In this document: positions 55,490 through 64,000 of the stretch, piece by piece
Position numbering within the stretch: position 1 is the first letter of the stretch
Layout: each line of letters begins with the position of its first letter
Source: Saxidomus purpurata
Taxonomy: Eukaryota; Mollusca; Bivalvia; Venerida; Veneridae
Length of the DNA: 64,000 nucleotides
Assembly: GCA_022818135.1 (NCBI GenBank)
Contig: JAFMSR010000019.1
Span: forward strand, 33,481,862 to 33,545,861
Direction: 5' to 3'
Notes under the pieces: generated by a model
What the model was told of the DNA's origin: nothing
Databases searched by the model: none
What the model saw: the letters and a program-made list of their open reading frames with translations, nothing else
Program-made: the position numbers and the translations under genes

Positions 55490-56470
55490 GAATTTATTTA
55501 TAGATGAATTAACATCTCGATATTCAAAAGTATCTACTACTTCTTTCATATCAATATAAATCATTAATATAAAAATCATCGATAGTATAGTTGTCCTTTA
55601 TCGAAGATCAATACCTTTGTTTTCTTTACATAAATCTTAGACCCCTCATTTTACTATATTGTACAAGATCTTTTAACATTGATTGTAACGATTCTGGATA
55701 GAGAGAAAATACTGCATCGTCTGCAAAAAGTGAAAGAAATATATTTACATCATTCACAGTAAATCAACTATCACTATCAGTTTTTATAAATTCGTAGTGT
55801 CGTTAAGAAACAATAGAAACATAAAGCTGGACCACAGATTTCCCTGTTGTACTCTTTTGTTTTGGTTTTACTTGATTTAAACCTTACACAATACAGCTAT
55901 ACATTGCTTTCAGTACACTGTGATTTTCAAACTACAATTTCATTTATTAATTTGTTCCATAAAAATGATCTGTCAATTTTGTCAATTTCTTTTTCATAAT
56001 CTATGGACAATGTGTAACTATTGAGATTTCACTTAGTGCTTTTGATATTAGGTAATGTAATATAAAGATGCAATCCACTGTAGATTTGCCTTTTTGGGAC
56101 CCAAATTGGTTTGGACATTTTATAAATGTTTTTGTGACCACCTTGTTAAACGGGTTAGCAAAAGTTGGGTGTAAATTTTACCTAGAATATTCACGAGGGT
56201 TAACGTTTTGTAATTATTTAGTCATCCACAATACCCCTTTTTGAAATAGATGCACTTATACCTCCTCCCCATGTCTTCGTATTTGGCTACACAGCATCGT
56301 CGAATATCTTATTGAACAGTTTTTTGGCTCTAAGTTTATCCGCTCCTTGACTTTTCGTTGTTTCATTGTTTGTGCATAACCGGTTTCTTTTAATTCTTCT
56401 ACTGATATCTGCGATTCTAACTCGTCATCAAAAATATCTCTAGTTTCTGTACAGATCTGATACATATATT
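55490..56470 (-). mobile_element. LINE reverse transcriptase fragment, degenerate
   Basis: Read on the - strand, the order is SVEELKET with ERINLEPKN near 56300-56440, GKSTVDCIFILHYLISK near 56045-56100, and LFADDAVFSLYPESLQSMLKDL near 55670-55745, the last containing the catalytic A-D-D box. Many stops and frame changes are present. The motif set is that of non-LTR reverse transcriptases. No intact endonuclease or 3' end is visible. Confidence 0.78.
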
Positions 56471-58011
56471 TTTCCTAAAGTATGGTTTGTTTTTATACAG
56501 ATTTTTAATGAATTACCCGAACTTATTTTGATGTGGTCTGATGTTTAATTGTTTATTAAAAGGTCATAAATGAAATTGAACAATTAAGCCACTTACTTTT
56601 ACCAAAGCAGTGTCATAAAGCCTCTCACTTGTGCGGAAACTTTCGCTATAATTAATACGGGATGCGTAAAAGGTGCATGGAGACTTAAGCACTAGATCGA
56701 AAATATGCGTCTCTCTGCATTGGAAAATTGAGATGAATACAGTAGACACAGTCTTTTTTCTTCTTCAACGCACGAGCGATCTTTCGTTATTTAGATGTGT
56801 CTCTCATCATTTAAAAAATGAGGTACTTTTGAGAAGAAAACTGTAGACACAGTCTATTTTTCTTACAGAGTTGTCGTTAGTCGTTGGTGTTGTAAAAATA
56901 GTAACAATATTTCATATTTCTGTCCTACGCCCGAATTCAACTCGTACCCTTTTGTAGTCAGCTCGTACCTTCTATTTCAAAACTTTAGTTTTAATCAAGA
57001 ACAAAAGGGACTGATATGTAATTAAAGATGGGACCGTTTGGAATATATCACGTTATTATTGAAACCGTGGATATAGTATAACGTTTATATATTACCCAGT
57101 TGAATTCTTTTTGTAGGTTTATTTGCATGTCTAGATAGGTTTTTATAGACTAATTTGCGCCAAAAGTAAGCGTTTCCTTCATGTGAGCACACTGGTGCGG
57201 ATGATTTTTTCTCGAAATACAACTAAAGATATCTTAATAATGTTTACCAACAACTGTGATTTCGGCAATCTGTAAACATAATTTATTGAAGATAATCATA
57301 ACTTGTTAGTTCTATGCGGCGATAAAACGAATGCATTAGTAAAACAATGCAATGATCTGACTATGGTATAAATGTAACATTTTCCCATGGAAATGTTTTA
57401 ATCTAAGCTGTTCATAATTGAAACAGGTCTACAATAGGTCAGACTATACCGATTCATTGCTAGTGTTGATTATTTTACATAACACCGACTTTAAATAAAA
57501 TTTGTATTCTGTACAATATTGACTTTGATTACCATTATTATAGACATAATCAAATTATTGTTTCAACATGAATTTACCATTGTTTAATTTTCTATGTTGG
57601 AAAAACATGTACATGTCATTGTCATATAACCATGCATTTCAACATGTCAAAATAGTGCCACTTCAACAAACACGTCTTGACTATTATATGAAAGTAACTT
57701 TTTACTTGGCATTGGTTTCATGGCCAAAACAGGTCCGATAAAGGTCAATAAAACGAATAGCATGCTTACACTCTCACAAACACAATTTGACCATGATATA
57801 GAAGTCACATTTTGTCCATGGCATTGAAAAAGAAACACCAGCACATAATATGTATATTATTTAATTTTCAAGTAACTGTTTCACAGCTAATACCAAACAC
57901 TTCACATTTCCTTTGAAAAACAGTGGTTTAACCTGAAAGGTGTTTTATTTTCTCGAAAGAGTGCATATACAAAAATAATATGTAATAATTATGGAAACAT
58001 TTGATATCAAT
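56471..58011. other. Intergenic, no clear feature
   Basis: The stretch 57640-57840 has two loose repeats of a GACTATTATATGAAAGT-like block; no gene is recognised. Confidence 0.4.
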
Positions 58012-58357
58012 TTAAAGGTCCAATACTAACGAAAGTGAAAATTCAAATATACTTTAAAAAGTACAGAAATAAGTTATTTTTAATAAAAAATGAAAGTTGG
58101 TATGTAGACATTCTAAACAAATCACAGTACATGTACAATTATTTTTCTATGCATTATGAAGAAAGTTAAAAAGACCTGGGTGGTCATTTTGTCGATTCAC
58201 TGAGATTTCAACATAATACACATACTTTTCTTCGTGTTCCGAACACTTTCTGTAAATTTTAACCCGCCAATCTTCATTATTTAGTGTCTTGCATAAGGTA
58301 ATGTACATGCCATTGAAAAAACTGCCACTTCATTTTCGCTTAGTAGTGGACCTTTAA
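58012..58357. mobile_element. TTAA-flanked MITE family 3
   Basis: TTAA at 58012-58015 and 58354-58357 encloses 338 bp with inverted ends AGGTCCAATACTAACGAAA and TTCGCTTAGTAGTGGACCT. A partial relative lies at 30267. Confidence 0.75.
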
Positions 58358-58473
58358 CCCCCCCCCGGGGCGGGCGCGCGCGCGGGGAAAAAGAACAATT
58401 TAAGAGAAAAAAATTTTTTTTTTTTTTTTTGGTGGGGTTTTTTTTTTTTTTTTTTTGTTTTTTTTTTAAAAAA

Positions 58474-58527
<54 letters not shown>

Positions 58528-58546
58528 GGGGGGGGGGGGGGGGGTT

Positions 58547-58587
<41 letters not shown>

Positions 58588-58659
58588 GTGGGGGGGGGGG
58601 GGGGGGGGGTTTTTTTTTTTTTTTTTGGGGGGGGGGGGGGGGGTTTAAAGTTGGGGGGG

Positions 58660-58707
<48 letters not shown>

Positions 58708-58770
58708 TTTTTTTTGGGGGGAAAAATATTTTTTTTTTTTTTTTTTTTTTAAAAATAAAAATTTTTTAAG
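58358..58770. other. Homopolymer block, probable assembly artefact
   Basis: About 400 bp of C, G and T runs up to 40 bases long, beginning with CCCCCCCCCGGGGCGGGCGC and including alternating T and G blocks. This lacks any repeat unit and looks like failed consensus sequence. Long frames made of Phe and Gly here are meaningless. Confidence 0.85.
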
Positions 58771-59439
58771 AATTTGGAGTGGGTTTAATTTCAATAATGA
58801 CTTATCAGACATAGAATTCTTCAAGTCTCTATTATGCAGGAACAGTGTAGATCAAATGTCCATCTAAATATTTTATGAAATGTAGACAATTACAGCATTT
58901 TGAAATTATGGTAGAAATTATGTACCTCCTGACTATTATGTGGAAAGTTAACATGCTGTGCGTAGTCCCAGGAATAATGTACTGTCCCTTGCATTGAACA
59001 TGACAATACACCTAAAATGTTTAGAATGCATTAAATACAGCATTTCATATGAAGTCAGCATTTAGAATAACTATTCACTTTGATGGAGAAATGCAATGCA
59101 GAAATCTCACCCATTGTCCTTTGTCCATCCTAAATCAAATTAGCTGTTTTTTGTATTTCTCAAGTTAATTTGTTTTATTAATAACCATTTTAAAATGTCT
59201 GTATTTATAAATCAGAGTTTTTCTATTAAAAAAGGGACTATTATCAGTTATCGTTTGAAGCAATTTGCCGACATACTAAAATAGCAGTTCACTGTAATAA
59301 TGTACTGTAAGCGTCCATTAAAGGCATTAAAATTTTGTCGTCTGATTTAATTGAAACATTTTTGACACTTTCCTATCAAAATAGAACTTAAAAAGCAATC
59401 ATAAGACACAATTTTGCATGTACCAGTTATTCTTATTAA
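58771..59439. other. Intergenic, no feature seen
   Basis: No gene recognised; it may include the 3' non-coding tail of the LINE that follows. Confidence 0.4.
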
Positions 59440-60384
59440 TTCTTTTTTTTTCAAACGTGTATTATATATCGCTTCATTATTTAATGATTGTAGATTTAAT
59501 ATGGAAAATGAAAGAAGTTTTAGATTCACTTTAACGTGAGTTCGAATTGACTCTTCAGATTGAATTTTTTAAGCCATGATTTGGGTATTACGTTTTTAAG
59601 AGTCATTATCTCTGATATCCAATTAGACCGATTTTGTAGTTTGTCTTAAATAATGTTTTAGCTTATTTTGCCATTGTTACCTATGATATCATTTACAAAA
59701 ATTATGTCCGAGTTTATCCAATTTTTAAATAATATAGATTTGTTTTTGTGTTTAATTAACTCATTGCCCCAAATTATTTCCTGACGAATATCATAGAATG
59801 TTTTAGGTTGCTTTTTGTTGATATTTCTGAAAGATATCCAATTGCAAATGATGTCCTTATAAAATTTTGGGAAATTACGGAAGTTATTCGGCAGAATTTT
59901 TATTGCGTTAAAATTCATATAGAATATAAGGAAATCTTTACCAAAGCTGTCGAAATAATATTTTGGGATAATTTTCCAATTAGCTTTTTCCGATTAAAGT
60001 AGTGAATTTTCCCATTTAATTTGTAACATGACTGTGAAACTTACTAAATCGATCATGTTGATTCTATCATCTTCAATTTTATTGATCAGTATACTTCTTT
60101 TGATTTTTTCTCTCTTACTACTCCATATGAAATTAAAAAAACAAAGTATTTAGTTTGTTCATGACTGATTTAGGTAGATCAATGGATTGTAACAAATAAG
60201 TAAATTTTGGAAGGAGAATATATTTTATTACAGTAACTTTACTATAAAACGATAATTTTCTTTTGCTCCATTGGTTAATGAGATTTTGACATAATTCAAT
60301 TTTTGATTCCCAATTTAATTTTTTGCATTCCCTTTTATCTGTTCCAAGGTATACCCCTAACACTTTAACTGTTTTCTTCCAATA
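59440..60384 (-). mobile_element. L1/Tx1-like LINE, C-terminal part (interrupted)
   Basis: The - strand codes WKKTVKVLGVYLGTD, the segment that follows the reverse transcriptase core in L1/Tx1-type ORF2, then FYSKVTVIKYILLPKFTYLL and LFFNFIWSSKREKIKR, then after stops CNWISFRNINKKQPKTFYD. These are typical downstream features of the pol-like protein. It continues across the inserted transposon into the segment at 62812. Several stops and frame shifts show it is inactive. Confidence 0.82.
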
Positions 60385-60989
60385 CCGGTTTTTCACAGAC
60401 TTACCGTTCTTGCGTACTCTTCAGCGTTAAAGAGCACAAACAGTTATCGATCGGCGAATGAGGGGGCAGTTTCGGTCCGATAACGAAAGCGTATAACTTT
60501 GTTTTATGTATCTTGAATGGATAATACTATGATTATCGTGTATTTTGTTACATGTACATTACTAACTTATTTCTCCTACAGATTATATACTTAATTAATA
60601 AAAGTATATTTTTGTAACTTTAATTGTAGAAAATGATGAAATTATAATGCAAGAACGAATCGCCGGTCACACTACAATATCATGAAATTAATTAGATTGC
60701 ACTTTCAGCATTTCAACAAAATCTCAAAAATGTATTTCTTAATAAGTTTAGTAAACTCGTTCTTGTATTTAAATTTAAAAAGAAAGCAAAGCAAATACGT
60801 GGTGTGGGAGTTTTCTTTTTTCAAACAATAAACTTTTACAGCGCGTTTTGTGTATTAAATATTTTACTAATACTAATTTTAATAAACAATTATTTCATTA
60901 TTTAAACAAAAAATAAAGAATTTATCACGTAAATTTCAAAAACATTTTGATAAATGTCAAAGTGAGTCACGCATATCTGTACGGACATC

Positions 60990-61570
60990 GCAGACAAGTC
61001 GTGCGGAACATGGAGGGAGCTCGGACGTAACTCGTACCGTGCACGTGTGTTAGTACGGTGCTCGTACGGTGTTCGTACGACAAGAATAAAACAGTTCGGC
61101 GATATCTGAAAATTTCTCATTTTAGCTAGAATCGCCATTGGTATCGTACGGAGCCCGTGCGACGAAAGTCACGCCCTGCGGGCCTCATGCGGACATCGCA
61201 AGTGCCCAACCCGATGTCCGTAGTATCGTACGAACCTTTGCGATAGTCATGCGAGCACCGGCCAGCTCTTACGGGCCTCGTGGTGTTCCAAGTTCGCGAG
61301 GACATCGTGCGATGCCCGTACGAACTCTACCGTGGCCCTTGCAGTGACCATACGGCTCCCGACATCTAAAATTCTATGAGCTCAGCGAGAACTAGGGAGC
61401 CCTGTGAAACTTTCACCGAGTCCCCGAGTCCTCTACGAGTTCAAGAAAATATGTACGATGCTCGGAACAGTCTACGATGTTCGTACGGACTCCGTGCGAC
61501 CTTTGCAAAATTTCGACTGGAAACCTATTCGTACAGAGCTCGTAGCGTTAATGTGGCCAAGGTATAACTC
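60990..61570. repeat. CpG-rich degenerate repeat full of CGTACG
   Basis: Within about 450 bp the palindrome CGTACG occurs at least six times, mostly as TCGTACGG or CCGTACGAA, mixed with GCTCGTGCGACG-like and GACATCGTGCGATG words. The block is far richer in G+C and CpG than its surroundings. Open frames on both strands follow from the lack of TA-rich stops and are not taken as genes. Confidence 0.7.
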
Positions 61571-61619
61571 GTCAACTGCTACGGCACGGACATATACGTA
61601 CTACGGCTTAATTACACAT

Positions 61620-62740
61620 CAATCATGACTTTAGATAATGATTTTAAATTAATCTACTCATTAATGAAACCACTTTCTTTAAGATGTCTGAAAATAAGTC
61701 AGCACAATATTCTGAAGAAAGCAAATTAATATAAATAGGTAGAAAAACGGGCGTGTGCTAATTTTCATTTAGGGCATAAGATTACATAGCTTCGTAATCA
61801 GTTTTAAAGCAGATAAAAGAAAACTGGCTAACAAGAGTTTAATACAACATTGAACAGTGTTGCTATAACACTGAAAGTGTAAATGAAAATACTTTTAAAA
61901 TGCTAACATACTTCTACAGCTGAATGTATATAAACGGGCGTACGGGCAGTATTTATTCATTTTAGGGTAAATGTATATATTAATGATTAAATATATCAAC
62001 TTAAAACGATGTTGTTGTTTACACAAAATGATTTTAAAAATATTATTCAATGACATATGAAGATACAAAAATGAAAAACGCGACGCGGCCATTTTCTTAC
62101 TTCTGACATGATGTATATAGATCTGTAAAAATATAAATCAATATCTATTAATTTCAACATAATATCTTATTGTAACTAAAAGTGTCAAATTCTAATAAAA
62201 GAATTTTAGTAGAATACCTTAAAACATCGTCATATTATTTAAAAGATATTAAGGCAGAAGACACAAAATACGCTATGCATGCTGTTTTATTTCAGTTAAT
62301 TATTACACCTGCACACGCACATAAATACACATGTGTGTATAGGTCCGTGGCCTGCACCTGTGTATTAAAACTATTAATCGTTACAGAGATTATTATAATT
62401 TTTAAATCATATACCCATGTAGACAAAAAGGGACAACTTAAAATAGATTTAAGTAAAATATATTAATATATTTAAAACTGTTGCCGTACCACTTTACAAA
62501 AGAAAATAACCGTCGAGTAGATGTTTCCGTCGTTTACTTTTTTCTTTGATCATTCTAAATATTAACTTATATAATATAATATTTTAATTTATAATTAATA
62601 TATTTGGATGATTAAAAGAATAAAATATGATTAAACATCTGTAAATGGCTTTTAACAATGTCGTTAAAGTGTTTTATAAAACAAATATAAATGATAGATC
62701 AATATCATTTATATATCGCTTATACAGTCGCGTGTAACTG
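61620..62740. other. Interior of the 2.4-kb transposon, no gene seen
   Basis: AT-rich with no transposase motif recognised in any frame. Confidence 0.5.
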
Positions 62741-62811
62741 CCCCCTCAGTTGATAATACGGTCGATATCCGTTAATGTCACGCATGCGCAGAAGTCTGTG
62801 AAAAACCCGTA

Positions 62812-64000
62812 TTAATGTCGCCTATATTTTCATCTGATAAAATAGATTTGCCTATCCACATGCTCTCAGTTTTATTTATATTAAGGGTTAAACCTGAATA
62901 TTTTTCGAAAGTTTTAATAGTTTAAATAGCGTTCTGAATGTCACTCTTATTTCTTACAAACAAACTAGTGTCATCGGCAAGTTGTGTTAGTTTTATATTG
63001 AAAACTTCATTGTTAACTTTAACAGGAATACCAGCGATATTAGTATTATCACGTATTTTATTCGCTAAGATTTCAGCAACAATGATAAAGAGAAGAGATG
63101 AAATACTACAACCTTGACGGAGGCCTCGTGTTAGCTTAAGACTCTGAGATAACCAACCATTATTTAATATATATGAGATGATGTTGTTGTACAGAGATTG
63201 TATCCAGTTTATAAACATTGGTTTTAAATGAAATATTTTAAGAGTTTCAAACAAAATTTCATGATTAATTGTGTCGAATGCTTTGCGAAAATCGAGGAAA
63301 AATATAGCACCATCTATATCAGTTTCTTCACAAAATCTATAATATCGGATATCTGTCTAATGGTGTTTCCTATAAAACGATTTTTCATGTAACCTTGCTG
63401 ATCTAAATCTATAATTGAAGGCAAGACCTTTTGTTATCGAATTGCTAAAACTTTGGTGAGTAACTTAAAATCGTTATTTAAAAGTTATATGGGGCGATAA
63501 TTCTCAATGTTTGTCGGGTCGCCCTTTTTATATTGTAGCGAAATAATGCCTATTTTCTGAGTTTCTGACAATTCTTTGTTTGCATATGTTTCGTTATAAC
63601 TTTTGATTAGTACATGCTTTATTTTGTTCCAGAATGTGACATAAAATTCAACAGATAAACCATCATATCCGGGACTTTTATTTCTTTTCATTTCTGAAAG
63701 AGCTTTTTTACATTCTTCGAAAGTCATTAATCCCTAGCATGTATTTGCTTCATTTTCTGTAAGTGTTTTGTTAAATCTGACTGTATTGAAATATTCACCA
63801 AAAGTTTCATACTGACACTTTTCTGTATACAAATCACTATAAAATCTTACTTCTTCGTTAAGGACGTCTTCAAAGTTTGTGGCTAATTTTCCATTGATAA
63901 TTAAACTATTTAATACTTTTCGCGATTGTCTAGATTTTTCGATCGGATGAAAATATTTTGAGTTTCTTTCCCCATCATCAATGAGCTGTACTCTGGATCT
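62812..64000 (-). mobile_element. L1/Tx1-like LINE, reverse transcriptase part (runs off the window)
   Basis: Reading the - strand from the window end: IDDGERNSKYF and RQSRKVLNSLIINGKL (linker before the reverse transcriptase), then ALSEMKRNKSPGYDGLSVEF, GIISLQYKKGDPTNIENYRP, GYMKNRFIGNTIRQISDI, DFRKAFDTINHE, GLRQGCSISSLLFIIVAEIL, and LTQLADDTSLFV with the catalytic A-D-D box near 62960-62980. This motif set fits the L1/Tx1 group of ORF2 proteins. Frame shifts around 63260-63490 and a stop near 63735 show decay. The 5' part lies beyond 64000. Confidence 0.88.

Larger units (their letters stand above)
60383..62811. mobile_element. 2.4-kb TA-flanked DNA transposon inserted in the LINE
   Basis: The element runs 60385-62809. 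Its ends are inverted (CCGGTTTTTCACAGACTT and AAGTCTGTGAAAAACCCG), TA flanks each side, and both ends carry GAGGGGGCAGTT about 75 bp inward in matching orientation. No transposase is recognised, so it is probably non-autonomous. It holds a GC-rich CGTACG-rich block at 60990-61570. On each side the LINE protein resumes, so this is a clear nested insertion. Confidence 0.8.

Noticed and set aside
58429..58769. Frames made of Phe and Gly
   Set aside because: Products of homopolymer runs in a probable artefact.
61138..61628. Arg-rich frames in the CpG-rich block
   Set aside because: Several overlapping frames on both strands are open because TA-rich stops are rare there; no domain is seen.

Overview
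The window reads as AT-rich, intron-rich animal nuclear DNA, most likely from a bivalve or other mollusc. The evidence is that coding sequence occurs only as short exons bounded by GT-AG splice sites, the encoded domains are animal extracellular modules (coiled coil, EGF, sushi/CCP, fibrinogen C-terminal domain), and most of the rest is transposon debris and minisatellites of the kind that crowd mollusc genomes. The species cannot be named from sequence alone.

Two fibrinogen-related genes lie head-to-tail on the + strand. Gene A is represented only by its last exon (3127-3398); the rest lies before base 1. Gene B spans about 17.5-50.9 kb: signal peptide and coiled-coil start (17528-17750), long coiled coil (19057-19500), two EGF exons (20067-20162, 21038-21136), a sushi/CCP exon (21525-21694), a third EGF exon (31481-31588), then the fibrinogen domain in four parts (36562-36695, a decayed part at 37289-37396, 39303-39470, 50321-50589). 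Nearly all junctions are phase 1, so the exons form one consistent reading. The product would be a secreted, oligomeric, fibrinogen-domain recognition protein, like the molluscan fibrinogen-related proteins of innate immunity. In this assembly the second fibrinogen exon carries frameshifts and the sushi exon ends in a phase that does not match the next exon found, so gene B is either a pseudogene, alternatively spliced, or locally mis-sequenced.

The non-coding part is unusually rich in mobile DNA. There are remnants of at least three LINE reverse transcriptases (44.0 kb +, 55.4-56.5 kb -, and an L1/Tx1-like element at 59.4-64.0 kb - that is split by a 2.4 kb TA-flanked inverted-repeat transposon). 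At least three families of short inverted-repeat elements are flanked by TTAA, one of them with eight copies. A 1.1 kb TA-flanked element, a Harbinger-like MITE flanked by TAA and several perfect hairpins are also present. A roughly 58 bp sequence recurs seven times with almost no divergence. A 5.7 kb block at 21.77-27.5 kb has inverted arrays of a 40 bp repeat around a roughly 168 bp satellite and sits in a gene B intron. Many minisatellites carry TCAAGGTCA.

Two clusters of short perfect palindromes stand out: ten GATATC-centred copies at 8.02-8.31 kb and six copies of GTGGAAATTTCCAC at 54.8-55.4 kb, the latter shortly downstream of gene B. A 400 bp stretch of pure homopolymers at 58.36-58.77 kb looks like an assembly or sequencing artefact and warns that single-base indels elsewhere may not be real.
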